Shown piece by piece: positions 9,449-21,828 of a stretch of 64,000 bases of DNA. Made by a program: the position numbers and the translations under genes. Source of the stretch: Myrica gale (lineage: Eukaryota > Streptophyta > Magnoliopsida > Fagales > Myricaceae). Numbering within the stretch: the stretch's first letter is position 1; each line of letters begins with the position of its first letter. The stretch spans positions 8,434,501-8,498,500 of the forward strand of contig OZ005617.1 of assembly GCA_963930655.1 (NCBI GenBank), read 5' to 3'. The notes under the pieces are model-generated. The model worked only from the letters and a program-made list of their open reading frames with translations, was not told the DNA's origin and made no database searches.

Positions 9449-12400
9449 ATGGCGGCAGTTAAAGCTGCACTGCCCATCTTCTCAGTGTACTCTTCTTCTT
9501 CTAAAATTTTCCCTAAACAATTCCCATCCATTAAACTCAATATTTTCGGTTCTGTTCCTAATCTTTTTCCAAATATCGCCCTTTCTCCTCTCCCCATCGT
9601 CCTCAACCACCCTGCAAGAAACACCACATGTGAGTTACGCTCTGCGCTGCAGGAGGTTGTCGTAGAAGAAAACCCAGAGCAGACCCTGGAACCGAATCCG
9701 AAGAGGAAGCTTTACGTGGTAAATCTTCCTTGGTCCCTCTCTGTGGCAGACATCAAAGAACTCTTTGGCCAATGCGGAACTGTGAAGGATGTTGAGGTTC
9801 TTAATCTTCTTTCATTTGGATACGAATTAGGTTCATGAGTTTTTTAGTAGCGTAATTAATTATAATGGGGTTTAAAAATGTCGTAGTTTGGATTTTGATT
9901 GATGATTAAATTTGACTCGAGGATATTCTTTACAGATAATAAAGCAGAAAGATGGGAGGCACAGAGGCTTCGCCTTCGTCACAATGGCGGCTGCTGAAGA
10001 AGCTCAGGCTGTAATTGATAAATTTGACTCTCATGTAAGTTGTTTACAAATCCATGATTGGGTACACGTATCAACTACACCTCATATACTACGTACCTAC
10101 ATATAAATGAAAGGAATCCAAAATTTGGCTCATGAAGAAACATTTTTATCTTTGGACTTAAAGTTTTGGTGCATGTTCTCAAATATGTGTTGATTATGTA
10201 ATTTGATTTGTGTTCGGTTCATTTGCTGACTTTCTGTTATATGGCAACTCTTTGGGCGTGGTTAACATAAAGGATTCTTTCTTTCTATCAGCAACGTTGA
10301 TTTGTACAGTTCAATTAGATTTTCTTGCACAAGTTTTGAGTTATTGAAGATATACCAGAACATGCTCACCTTAGCCAATTAGCGAAAACTGAGTTAAATC
10401 AAGAGAAACGTATGTCCCAAAACCAACATAAAAGTGTGGCCACATGAATGCTTTTTATCTGCTGGGATCTCATATTTTCCTTTTAGGGACTTTTACCTAA
10501 ATCAGATTGGCCCCTTCACTTCTTTGATCCTCCTAGCTTATGGCCTATTCAAATTCAGGGGTAGAGTTTTGTAATCTGAAAGTTTAGTGTGAAACAAATG
10601 AGACAGTTAGAAGACTTTTATAAAAGAAGTGGCACATGCACGGATTAGTCTGTTCTCCTCCAAACTGGACATAGCAGTGTTGTTTCTTAGGCATCGTTGG
10701 TGTTGCTTTTTCTTTCCCCTGTTCTTTTTCCTCATTTTAGGCTTTATAAACTTAAATGTGGTGGTATAAATATTAATGTCATTGGATCACATATACCAGT
10801 ATCCAATATTCGTGAAGGTAAATTATCATGAAGACTGAAATTGAGTTAATTTCAGGTTTCCATCTCAAATTATTTCAGCCTGGATACATATGTATCAACT
10901 TTAACTTTTTTGGTGCAGGAAATATCAGGAAGGATAATAAGGATAGATTTTGCAAAGAAATTCAAGAAACCTTCTCCTCCACGTCCTCAAGGTCCCCCTT
11001 CTGGAGAGACACGCCATAGACTTTATGTCTCAAATCTAGCATGGACAGTGCGATCAACTCATCTCAGAGATTTTGTCTCGGAAAATTTCAAACCTGTTTC
11101 GGCCAGGGTTGTCTTTGATGCCCCTTTAGGGAGATCTGCTGGTTATGGTTTTGTCTCTTTTGCTACAAAGGAGGAAGCAGAAGCTGCAATTTCTACTCTG
11201 GATGGGAAGGTAAAAAAAAGAGACTGATTTTTTTGGCATTTTTACTTCCTCTTAAGCTATATGCTTTTTTTTATACGGGTTGGGACCCTATATATGAGCT
11301 TAATCTTTTACCTGTTGAGTATTTCAACAAAAAATCAAAGCTCTGCTTGTTCATTTTTAAGTCCTCATGCCAGAATGGTTTGTCTTTGTTTTGTTTTTGG
11401 TTGAGCTATTAGGCTGTTTGTCTTTTTTTCTCTTTCAATTGGCGGATGTGAAAGCAGTGGCAGAGATAAGGGGTGCGGACAGGGGCCATGGCCGTCCCAA
11501 AAAAAATTAAATGCCATTGAAGTCAAACTCACTGCCTACAATATCCCCCCCCTCGCCGCGCGGCCACCGTCACCACACAACCAAAACAAGGAAACCCATT
11601 TGTTCAGATTTTGAAGTGCTAATGCACTTTACAGTGAAATTGTATGAGTACCCACGCACATAACCTCACAAACATTTTTTGCATATCTTTTCAAGTGAAA
11701 CAGATTAAGATTAGATTTTTCTTTCACAAAAAAAAAAAGATGTGTCCCAAGTCACTACATTTTTCTCTAAGCTTTCCCAATTCACTGAATATATGGCATC
11801 CAAGTCTCTGTTTCTCTTTTTTCTTTATTTCTTTATTTTCCTTTTTTTTTCTCTTTCGCATTGGTATTCTATTTTCAATTCTTTTATTATTTTCTTCTGG
11901 CTAATTGTCACAATCTTTGGAGAAGAATGATTTTTTGTCCAAAGTACAAACTGAACTATGTGATAATCTTCTCAAATATTCTTTATGTTTTTATCACCAA
12001 ATATGCCGCTATTGAACTAAGAAGCAAGTAAAAAAATAAGAAAAGAAATACTCCCAATTCTACTAGTAAGCTATTTCTTCTTTATCTTATCAATACATGG
12101 TATTTTTTTTCCTAAGCTCAATACAAGGTATTAACTTAATGAATATGTAGCGTTCTATATAAATGTAAAAGACTATACCTTGATTTAGCTTTCATCAGCA
12201 TCTATATTCATGTTTTCTTTTAATAGTGATTTTTTTTGTTCAGTTGCATACAATTTTTATTATAAGGTATTGTGCGTATATGAAGATTTATAAAAAAGTG
12301 ACCACATATAACATTTGCCCCCCCCCCAAAAAAAAGCATCCCACATTTGCTGGCTCTGATACTTGCTATTGACTTCCGTATTAGTTGAGTCTCTCCAACC

Positions 12401-14238
12401 ATGAGGTTTAGCTTTTCGGTTCAACACTTCAACCAACATGTCTGATAATTTTCTGATTGCATGATTGCTTCACAGAATTCATGTAGGGAAAAAATGCAGA
12501 TTGAAGTATAAGAGTCCTAATCAGACTAGTATTTGCAAACCAAGATTTTTTGAAAATGTTATGAAAATTGAGGTAGATTAGAGTTTTGTTGGATTTTGAG
12601 AAAAAGTAGTGAAAAATAGAATTATAGAATTTTATGGGAGTGGGTGAAAAAGTGAAGACCAAGATGATTTGAGTGAATTTTTTTTATGTTTATTGTAATA
12701 GAAAGACATGATTTGATGGGGAAAGAAATGATTTTGGGGAAAATACATCGTTCACTCACAAACTACCATAGTTGTTGCACTTTACACCCTAAACTACCAC
12801 GTTTGAGACATTGCACCCACAAACTACTCATCTATAACACATTGCACCTTCTATTTAATTTTTCTATCAAATTGGACGAAAAATTGACTTTTTTAAAAAT
12901 AATGACTTTTATGCACTTAAAAAATCAAAATAACGTGAATAGCAAGTTACATTTAAGGGAATATTCATCATTTCTTTTTTTAACAGGTCAATTTCCGTTA
13001 AATTTGACAGAAAAAATAGACGGAGGGTGCAATGTGTTACAGCTGGGTAGTTTGTGGGTGCAATGTCTCAAACGTAGTAGGTTAGGGTGTAAAGTGTAAA
13101 ACGCGTGGTAGTTTGTGAGTGAAAAATATATTTTTCCCAATTATTTTAAGTTTTTTTAATTATTTTCTTAACCAAAATTTTGAGTCCGTTATTTTTGCAT
13201 CCATAAAAAATTTCCCATATTTTAGGTTTACAAACGCTACCCAAGTCTTTTGTCATTGTCAGTTTGTGACGTTGACACTCCAACAGGGGCGAAACCAGGT
13301 GGGTGGGGGGAAGAGAGAGAGAGAGCGAGAGGGGGGCACCAAAAATTGGAATTTTTTATTGTAACCCTTATTTTTAATTTTTTTTACATTGGCCCCTCAA
13401 AAATTAGAATATTATACTTTGCCCCCAAAAAGCTGAATCCCATATTCTCCCCCGCTTTCCGACTAATATTTTTTGTTCAACTGTTCACCTTTTGCTAAGA
13501 TATAACTATTAAGATTCTGTCATGTTATCTGTTTTAATAGTCAGATCTTAAGCGGGGGTGAGCATTGAAAAGGTTTTGTAGTTTGGGGGCATAATATGAC
13601 AAAATTGGTGAGTTGGACGGACACTTATTTCATATTGTCTAAATTGGGAGTGATAAGTGAATTTCCCTTTTTTTTGTCCCTCTTTGATAAGAGGAAGACC
13701 AAAGTTCATTGAGAAACGCTGGTGATATCTTTGATAGTCATCTGTCAAGTCAATTGCTTTTCCTATAGCCAAGAGCAAAAATGAAGATATTTATGAAAGT
13801 TGACAAATATTTACTGAAGTTGACAGAAAATATTAGGTATTTCTAATCACTTATCATGTTCCTATTAAGTGTGTATTGATATAAATAAAAATATCAGAAA
13901 CCAAGAATCTCCATTAGTTCCTTCATTTAAGGCTGAAAAAGATGCTACTACGGAACTACTAGAGATATTAGTTTTTGTGTCTGTTCACGTGCCAATCAGC
14001 TAATTTCAGTTTTATTTTTGTGCGCCATACCTAATTTCAGTTGCAGAAGATAGTCTTTTATCCATATATTGACTACTAGGTCACGTCTGATTGAGGAGCA
14101 ATAATGATTCCTTCAGTACTCCTCTTGCAGGAACTAATGGGAAGACCACTTCGTCTGAAGTTCAGTGAAAAAAATGTTGATGAAGCTGGAAGTGAAAAGG
14201 AAGAAGACCTATCTGAGGGTCAACGGGAAGAGCTGTAG
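9449..14238 (+). CDS. Chloroplast cpRNP-type RNA-binding protein with two RRM domains (At2g35410-like), 4 exons, 281 aa
   Basis: Exons: 9449-9796, 9936-10034, 10919-11209 and 14131-14238 (stop tag 14236-14238). All introns are GT-AG and phase 0. The start is the atg at 9449 (MAAVKAALP); the frame is open further upstream but has no earlier atg. Residues 1 to about 60 are rich in S, P and K with few acidic residues, fitting a plastid transit peptide. An acidic linker follows. RRM1 runs from about residue 88 (RNP2 LYVVNLPW, RNP1 RGFAFVTM) and RRM2 from about 184 (RNP2 LYVSNLAW, RNP1 SAGYGFVSF). The C-terminus is acidic. Proteins of this family bind plastid mRNAs and affect their stability and editing. 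The closest relative I recall is Arabidopsis At2g35410; the exact subtype name is uncertain. Intron 3 is 2.9 kb and carries a Mutator-like inverted-repeat element. Confidence 0.92.
12736..13138. mobile_element. Mutator-like inverted-repeat element (MITE) in intron 3 of the cpRNP gene
   Basis: The 403-bp element has arms of about 100 bp. The left arm begins ggggaaaatac and carries ttcactcacaaactacca, then cactttacaccctaaactac, then gagacattgcaccc. The right arm carries the reverse complement of each. The flanks form a 9-bp near-duplication: aatgatttt (12727-12735) and aattatttt (13139-13147), one mismatch, the length expected for Mutator-type insertion. No coding sequence. A related arm lies at 58950-59137. 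Confidence 0.75.
13285..13465. mobile_element. Possible decayed hAT (Tip100-like) relic
   Basis: aggggcgaaaccaggtggg near 13285 resembles the caggggcggagccagg termini of plant Tip100-type hAT elements, followed by gggggcacc and cccctcaaaaatt blocks typical of their subterminal sequence. A similar purine-rich start lies near 11455-11500. No matching opposite end or target duplication was found. Confidence 0.3.
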
Positions 14239-17200
14239 ATCCATAGATATCCTCTGGTCATCTAGATCCTTTGTTGCTGCCAATCTACACTAATGCGGTA
14301 GAAGCCAGAAATTTTGACCTCAACTGCCATGGGATGATGGAAGGGCTTATCTTTGGTCTGTACATTTTTCCATTCGATGTTGTTTTCATTTATTTTTATG
14401 AGTACTGTATACAAATAGTAACTTTTTTCCTTATCTTCTTAATTTGGTCCACTTGCTGACTTACATTTTACTTACCTTATGGAAGATTTATAAGTAGAAA
14501 GCTGTTCTGCATATTATGCTTGTTTAAAAAAAATATTATGCTTGTTTCAAACAAGGCACTTTCCTTGCATTACATATTCATATTCTTCTTTTGTGTACCT
14601 TTTGAGCAAGACTCAATTACTCAAATTGTGAAGCAGCTACCTTGATTGCCTTGAGAAAAGATATTTCAAGTAAGCTGTAAGAGTTAGCTCCCATTGTAAT
14701 TATTGGAGAACAACTTGAGGTAAATAAAGTTGTTTGAAGTGGGTACTCGGTTAAGACTTCGAATGGTGCCTGTATATAAGCTTACCTTAGCTGGTTTTCG
14801 TTGGCACCATCTGAACTAGAGAGCATTCTGTCATTCTTAGCAGTAGGCACAAGAAATCTTAGGTCATTTTGGAGTTTTTTAAGAAATTTCTCTTCCTACC
14901 CCGAATAACGTAGAAGCACATCCACAGAAAGGGAAAATCACGAGGCATATATTCTCATCGGCCTTGATTGAGTTGAAGTGTAGAATGGGAAAGGAAAGGA
15001 AAGTGGCTGCCAGAGAGGAACCTAAGCCAGCCTGGTCGTGCATGGCCCCAGCCACAAATAGCGGGGGAGGATTTCCCTTTAGAAGAAGTTAAAAGTTGAA
15101 TTCCAATAAATTAGCAAGATAAGTGTTGCAACTGTTGCAATTATATTTTTGTTGTTTCCTTTTATGATGTGTGTTTTGTTTAATTCTAGCCTGCTTGTGC
15201 ATACATATTATATATGGCGTATTGCAACAAAATAGGTATTTAATTTTACGCCAAATACTTTATGATTTTATGGTCGTCATGTTGCCAACAGTCATAATTT
15301 CTCATCTTCTGTGCTTTGGATTGACATTTTGTTCATATCTTCTCTGCTTTGTAAGAACACAAGATGGTCTGGTTTGTTCAACCAGATCAGTTTGCTTTGT
15401 CTAATGATTTGGTGAAATTAATTGTTCTACACCTTCAATTGGCTTTTCACTCCCTTTGCTCTCTTCCCATTTAGCGTTTCTAGGCTCATTACTTCATGTT
15501 TGGCTCCCTCTGCTTTCTGCCTTTTTCCCGTTAAGCCAATAGTAGGTGCATTATTGGATGATATAGTGGTTGCCTTCTTAATATTTCTCCACCTTATCTG
15601 CGTATTAATTACCTTTAGGTAGTTGGTGAAGAGTGATTCGAGAAGCAGGGTTGGGATGGTATAATGTATTATAGATGCTCAGAAAGAAACAAAACAGATG
15701 CAATATATTCTGTTCTTGGGTTTGGGTTACAGAAAGCATACACCAAAAGAAAAGCCTGCTTTATCACCTGTCAAAGAACTGGCGGAAAAAGGAAAACAAG
15801 AAAAACTGAAAAGAAGAACCAACTCTAGAACAGCATTGGGTTAGTGAACACGTTTTGTGGACCACTGCCCCCCCCCCCGCCTTCTGCTTTAAAAATTATC
15901 GCAAGTTTAGGATACAATGAAGTTCATCAAAGTTAGTGATTGAATTGTTCTCTTCTCCATCTTTATATTTCTTCAAGGAAGCGGGGTAAGTGTTGGTTCG
16001 GACTGGGTAAATGGGAAGCACATGCTTCTGACTTTTGAGAAAGGTGAGACCCATATGCCTGACCAACTGACGTGAACAATGTGGTCGGAAGAGGTTTTGG
16101 AAGCCCCTTCTCGACACTTGACTGAAAATTAATAAGTATCATAAATTCATAGTGGCTGCTAACTGGATTGGTGCGACGGTTTAAAGTGATATAAACGCCT
16201 GTCGGTGCTAACCTTTTTAATGTGATCTTCATCTTCTATCATTTTAGGGCCCCATAAAATATATCTTCTAGATTCGACCCCATATTTTAATTTCGAGAAA
16301 AATCCGTTAGCACTCATCGTTGTGCATGAAACTCAGGTGAACTTGGCCGGACTCGATGATTCCTCGTTGTGAAAAAATTATGTCTTTTTTTTTTTGGATT
16401 AAGAAGGTGAAGGGAGCAACCTCCCTAGAGGTGACTATAGAAGTATCTCCGCTGCAGAATGTTCGGTTTGAACTATAACTACCATTACTGTCCATTGGGC
16501 GAGTTCGTCACCACAACACTAGTCAGTCTCAGTCTATCCACTAAGCTCGAGATTAGACTTTTTATTTTCGCAAGTGATTTCAACTTATATTACTCGAATT
16601 CCTAATTTAAGGAATATATGATGGTACCAACTCAACTACAACCTTGCTGATGGAAAAATCATGTTTCAAAGTAGAAAAGTTTAGTGATATATTTCTGACC
16701 TCACTAACGTGCCATAAAGGATGCCAACTACGTTTTTGACGCTTGGAGTATATCTTGGTAAAAATTTAAATTTGATGCTTGGGGTATATCTTGGTAGAAG
16801 TTCATAATTCGAGTCTTCTGGCTAATTGGGAATCTTATTCCCTCTCAAAAGACGGTTTCTATAAACATCAAAGCCGATCGATGATATATAATTCTGGCTA
16901 CTCAGACAGGTTTTGGTTGAGGAGGGATGTCAGCCAATTAGTAGTCATCTAGGAAAAGCACATCAAAGGAAGAGAAAGAAAATATGGATTCATATTCTGT
17001 TGTTCCCTGTCATTCAAAATTGCCTGCAGGGAGATTAGAGCCACGTCGTTTGAAGATTTTATGTGAGGGTATCGTAGTTAAAAAAACCTTCGAGTTGGTA
17101 ATGTGAATCAGAATTTTTTGCCCTACCCTCTCTCTTAATCAATAACCTGCTAGACTATTATAAATGGAAGAAGGGTGTAGTGCTGGAGTGACTTCGGGAG

Positions 17201-18860
17201 ACCGGTTTACAGAAAGTGTGAGGAAGTGCTCTGTTTTTTCTTTCGGTGAAGATTCGATCATTGTGACAAATAGTAATCTCAATAGTGAAAATATTAACCG
17301 AAAATATATATTAATTATTACAAAAGATGATAGTTTAGGAGGATTAATTATTAAAAATGCCAAATTAGTGGCAGATTACAAAGGACCTTATCTCAAATGG
17401 TTCATGCATGGCCAAATGCAAAGAACAATCTGGCACTTTGTGGAAGTCTGGGCATTATACATGATTGTCTTTACTCTGATGGGATTAGGGTTTACTTGCT
17501 ATGGGTTTGAGTTTTTGTTTTTTGTTTTCTGAGCGCAATGGGTTTGAGTTTGAATGCTGATATAGTGTTAATTTGGAAGGCATAATTAATTAAGAAGAAT
17601 TTTAGTCTCAACACTTGCTTAATTGCGTGGAAAAGTATGCCCTCGAATCCAGCGAGAATAGATGCTCCATCAACTTGGAATTTATAGGCAATTTACTGAG
17701 GCTTCAGACCTGCAGTTTGATGATGCATTAAGAAGACAATGGAGCATTCCATTTTCTTTAATAATAATGTCAAAGTATTCCCAATTCCCATCATATATAT
17801 TCTTCCAATTATTTTGTGATTCTCTCTTTCTTTTCTTTTCTTTTCTAAATAGAACATGTTGCTTTTGCTCTGAACATCCTCAAGGCACGTTACTGGAAAA
17901 GGCCCATAACGGATAACCAAACATCAAAGTAGAAAGGTACTACGTACAGATCAACACCATGGTTTAGCCTCGCTGGTACAAAACAAAAGGGAGTCATACC
18001 AAAGTAGACTTGTAACCACAAGCCTGTTACACCTAACATGAGAACCCATTTTAACGAGCATAGCAAATTTTGGGTTAAACCTTGTTCTCTCAACTTTGTG
18101 GGGTACACAAGTGCAAGTCAATCAATGTACGCTTTCACCGTTGAAGACGTGTAAAGTTCTTCTGGGATTCTCACTTTAATCGGCTTGAACAACAAAGAGA
18201 AAACAAATGCATTCATTGCTTTAATGAACTGCCCAACCAACAACCTCACTTTAGTCAACAAACCATTATCTCGAGAAAAAAGATACCTAAATAAAAGAAA
18301 AAGATGGGAACAAGAAAAGAAAAAGAAAAAGAACACCTATGAACTCCCTATGTTCCTGCCTTTGTTTTCTATCTATGCCCTTTGGCAACATTCCCACCCC
18401 ATGATCTGATCTCTTCGGAGAAATTTCCATTCTACCATCTCTCTCCTCCCCTTTCCTTGCTAGTGTTGCCTACACAACCACTGCTAATCTGAAAAACCCA
18501 GCAGTGTTTTCTATTTCTCATATGTTCGAATTGTTAGGAGGGAATTCCTTTTCAAACCATCCAAGTACTATCCAATCTATACGCTGTGTTCAGGTAATAC
18601 TTTGATTTTCTTTTTTCTATTTTGATTCAATAGCTATAAGACGTAATGGTAACACGAGTTCCTTACCGTTCTGGAAATTCGCAGTTAGTATACTTGAAGG
18701 TCGTGTGCAGTGCAACTGTTTCAAATGATTTTTCATTCTCTACCTCTTTACCAGCTCCCACCTTTGTTCTTGGAATACCCAGTGGCTTAGCAGCAAGAAA
18801 AAAAAAACATAATGTCCGAAACGCCAATAGATTAAAAGCCTGCTGTTTTTGACATTAGTC
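14239..18860. other. 3' UTR of the cpRNP gene, then 4.6 kb of intergenic DNA up to the ATL gene
   Basis: The first few hundred bases are presumably 3' UTR. Beyond that I see no gene. Frames such as 17164-17532 have no recognisable domain. There is a C run near 15869-15880 and scattered AT-rich sequence. The last ~300 bp before 18861 should contain the ATL promoter and leader; gtaata at 18594 after a ttcag could be the donor of a leader intron, but this cannot be settled from sequence alone. Confidence 0.45.
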
Positions 18861-19955
18861 ATGGGTTCTCTAGATAACCCGAAAACTTGGATACCATATA
18901 TGGATAACAAAGACTGTTCCGAAGGCCTTTGTAGTTTATACTGTCCACAGTGGTGCTACATCATTTACCCTCCTCCACCCCCTTTTGAATTCCCTGATGA
19001 GAGTTCTAGTCCAAATTTCTCCCCTCTTGTTATTGCAATCATTGGCATTTTGGCAAGTGCTTTCCTTCTTGTAAGTTACTATACCTTAATATCCAAGTAT
19101 TGTGGCAACGGGGAATCGGCGAGAAGCAGAGAAGATCACGTCTCGAATGAAGAATCTGAAGACAATCACAACCCTTCCCTCCATGAACCATGGCATGTTG
19201 CAACTACCGGCTTAGATGAGGCTCTTATAAAGACTATTACAGCTTTCAAGTACAAGAAGGAAGCGGGGTTGGTCGAAGGCACTGATTGCTCTGTTTGTCT
19301 CAGTGAGTTTCAAGAAGATGAGACAGTAAGGCTCTTGCCAAAATGTAGCCATGCTTTCCATGTCCCATGCATCGACACATGGCTCAAATCTCATTCGAAT
19401 TGCCCTTTATGTCGTGCTAATATAGTATCTTTCGGTCCTACACCGCTTCCACTGCCCGCTCTTCCACTGTCAGAAGTAGCTCCGAGTAGTGAAAATCGGC
19501 CAGGAACGCAACAGGACAGTGAAAATGTAGCTGTCGCTCAGGACATGGAAAGCTGTGTTAGTGAAGAAGAACAGATGGAGAGTGACACTGTTCCAAAGAA
19601 CTCATTCCGAGCTTCTAGTGATTTGAGCAGTTCGGAAGAAAGAGATACCATAATTGAGATTAGAGATGGAGGAGATCAACAAATAAGATCTTTTTCTATG
19701 GATTTTTCGCGCCAAAGCCACCCTTCTGTTGCTGATATTTTGCAGGAGAGTCAAGATGAAGATGTTCAAGGACAAGAGTTCCCAGATGAGGCTAGCTCAT
19801 CGAAGCAATTAGCAGGAGAAGTCGACAAGTCTAGCAATAAAAGCAGGGTCTTGCATTTTGTAACGAGTCCTATTGCAATGAAGAGGTCATTCTCAAGCGG
19901 GAGATTCTTGCTCACAAGGCATGGGAGAAGACGGCCCACAACGCTTCCCGTCTGA
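18861..19955 (+). CDS. ATL-family RING-H2 E3 ubiquitin ligase (ATL51/ATL52-like), single exon, 364 aa
   Basis: The start is atg 18861 (MGSLDNPK), the conserved N-terminus of this subgroup; upstream in-frame sequence has no atg. An N-terminal cysteine-rich stretch (CSEGLCSLYCPQWCY) and a proline run precede one membrane segment at about residues 56-77 (LVIAIIGILASAFLLV). The ATL signature GLDEALI is at 117-123. The RING-H2 domain spans 143-184 with all eight ligands (C143, C146, C162, H164, H167, C170, C181, C184) and the PxC tryptophan W174. ATL proteins are membrane-anchored E3 ligases that recruit E2 enzymes through this domain. The long S/E-rich C-terminus and absence of introns fit the family. 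Ends tga 19953-19955. Substrate unknown. Confidence 0.93.
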   Translation: MGSLDNPKTWIPYMDNKDCSEGLCSLYCPQWCYIIYPPPPPFEFPDESSSPNFSPLVIAIIGILASAFLLVSYYTLISKYCGNGESARSREDHVSNEESEDNHNPSLHEPWHVATTGLDEALIKTITAFKYKKEAGLVEGTDCSVCLSEFQEDETVRLLPKCSHAFHVPCIDTWLKSHSNCPLCRANIVSFGPTPLPLPALPLSEVAPSSENRPGTQQDSENVAVAQDMESCVSEEEQMESDTVPKNSFRASSDLSSSEERDTIIEIRDGGDQQIRSFSMDFSRQSHPSVADILQESQDEDVQGQEFPDEASSSKQLAGEVDKSSNKSRVLHFVTSPIAMKRSFSSGRFLLTRHGRRRPTTLPV

Positions 19956-20731
19956 AAAAAAGGGCGAAATTTAGTAACATTCTTGAAGAGATCAGAAAAT
20001 TTTGGTTTGAGCCGGATAATGGAATAGATCATTCATTCTCCTTTGTGGTGTCTATCAGTTGGGAGAATTTTCTGTTGAAATTTTGGTGGAACGTTGAATG
20101 TCTGAATGTTTTGTTGACCCTTTTAAGTCCCAAACAAGAAGCTTTCCTGGTTTTGGTACATGTTGGACCGAAAATCAGATACACCATATAGGCTTAATTA
20201 AGTATGTACCTAAGACGAAGTCCTACTAAAAATCCTTCTCCATTGTTCCATTAGTTGCTACGTTCTTTGAACGTCTTAATTACTCCATGCGTTCTGTTTC
20301 TGGTTCTGGCATAGATTATAACAAGCTTTTTCTTCCCTATTCCATGTGTTTCGCCATGCCATATTGTCACTCTATCTGTCTCCAGTCTCTCAATCAATGG
20401 GTCCACATGCTTAGAAAAAAAATCAATGGGTCCACATGCCAGTTTTACATAACATCATAATAGGGGATGGGGTCTTTTCTCGATATTTAGGCATGATGGG
20501 GCCTAGCAGAAGGCTCCTCCATTATTAGTCCTTACAGAGCCGAAATCCTATTATTTTTGTCTTTTTGTTTCCTGGAAGGGAGAAATCTCCTTGATTGCAA
20601 GGTTACTTGGAGTGGTTCCTTACCCCTCTAAACGAGTCTCACCACACGAGAAATTGAAATTGGAGGGCAAAGTTTTAAATATGTCTGGCCAATATCTGAG
20701 GAAAGGGTAAAAGTAATAGAATGTATGACAT
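19956..20731. other. 3' flank of the ATL gene, no further feature
   Basis: Presumed 3' UTR followed by intergenic sequence. A short direct repeat, aatcaatgggtccacatgc, occurs at about 20392-20410 and 20423-20441. Nothing else is recognised. Confidence 0.45.
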
Positions 20732-21828
20732 TAGGGATGAACACTATTGGACCGAAACCGACCGGGCCAACCGAAACCGGCCTGGGAACCGACTGGGCTT
20801 GTCGATTTTGGGCTGGCCCGGTTCAGCGGTCGACCCCAAAATTTGTATAACCGAGTGGGTCGGTTGGGCCCACGCTTCTGGGTACCCAAAACCGTGGGCC
20901 GAACCGAACCGAGGGTAATTTAGGAACTTCATGTTTTGTTTTTGTTTTTTTACATATTAATTATTAAGTGGGGGAGCGACCTCCCCCCAAATCTCCTTCA
21001 CATTTTTTATTTCCCCCCGACGCCCCCCACTCATCTCACCTCTCTCTCTCACGAACCCCCCTCTTTCACGCTCAAGCTCTACCCGCTTCACAGATTCGAC
21101 TAACCCAAGCCTCATTTCACAGTTCACACAACAGATTTGAGCAATTAGGGCAATTTGGGGGGAGAGACGATGTCGTCCTCCCCTTCACCCGATTTGGTCT
21201 CTCCTTCTCCCTCTCTCTTTCTCTTGGTCTGCTGCGATTTGGGCAGTTGTTATTGGTTGCGATTTGAGCCTCTCATCTCTTCCCGATTTGGTCTCTCCTT
21301 CTCCCTCTCTCTCTCTCTCTTGGTGTGCTGCGATTTGGGCAGTTGTTATTGGTTGTGATTTGAGCCGCTCATCTCTTCCCGGTTTGGTCTCTCCTTCTCC
21401 CTCTCTCTCTCTTGGTCTGCTGCGATTTGGGCAGTTGTTATTGGTTGCGATTTGAGCCGCTCATCTCTTCCCGGTTTGGTCTCTCCTTCTCCCTCTCTCT
21501 CTCTTGGTCTGCTGCGATTTGGCCAGTTGTTATTGGTTGCGATTTGAGCCGCTCATCTCTTCCCGGTTTGGTCTCTCCTTCTCCCTCTCTCTCTCTCTCT
21601 TGGTCTGCTGCGATTTGGCCAGTTGTTATTGGTTGCGATTTGGGCGATTTGGGGTTCTCGTAGTTGATTACAGTTTTTTATTGAATCATTTGTCGAAAAC
21701 CGATCGAAACCGAATCAAGATTGGTCCTATCGGTCTTGAAAAGCTTCGGTTCGGTTGTCGGTCTAAATTTTTTAGACACCGACCACATCGGTTCGACTCT
21801 CAGCGAAGGGGTCGATTTTCACCCCCTC
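20732..21828. mobile_element. Non-autonomous hAT element carrying a minisatellite
   Basis: The element begins tagggatgaacac and ends ttttcaccccctc; read from the right the end is gagggggtgaaaa, matching hAT-type termini. It is flanked by an exact 8-bp duplication, tatgacat, at 20724-20731 and 21829-21836. Both subterminal regions have many cggttcggt / accgaaccg motifs, as in the autonomous-size hAT at 43128-47261. The interior has no transposase; frames there only reflect the tandem repeat. Confidence 0.8.
21191..21650 (+). repeat. ~93-bp minisatellite, about five copies
   Basis: Copies start at about 21191, 21285, 21381, 21473 and 21565. Each has ggtctctccttctccctctctc, then ttggtctgctgcgatttgg, then cagttgttattggttg, then gatttgagcc-ctcatctcttccc. 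Length varies through the (ct)n tract (92-96 bp). Several long open frames are produced by the repeat and are not genes. Confidence 0.9.

Noticed and set aside
17164..17532. 122-codon open frame
   Set aside because: No recognisable domain, odd composition with a hydrophobic tail, and no splice or promoter context. Probably chance.
18849..18860. Four-codon N-terminal extension of the ATL protein
   Set aside because: It starts with ttg; the conserved family start MGS is at atg 18861.
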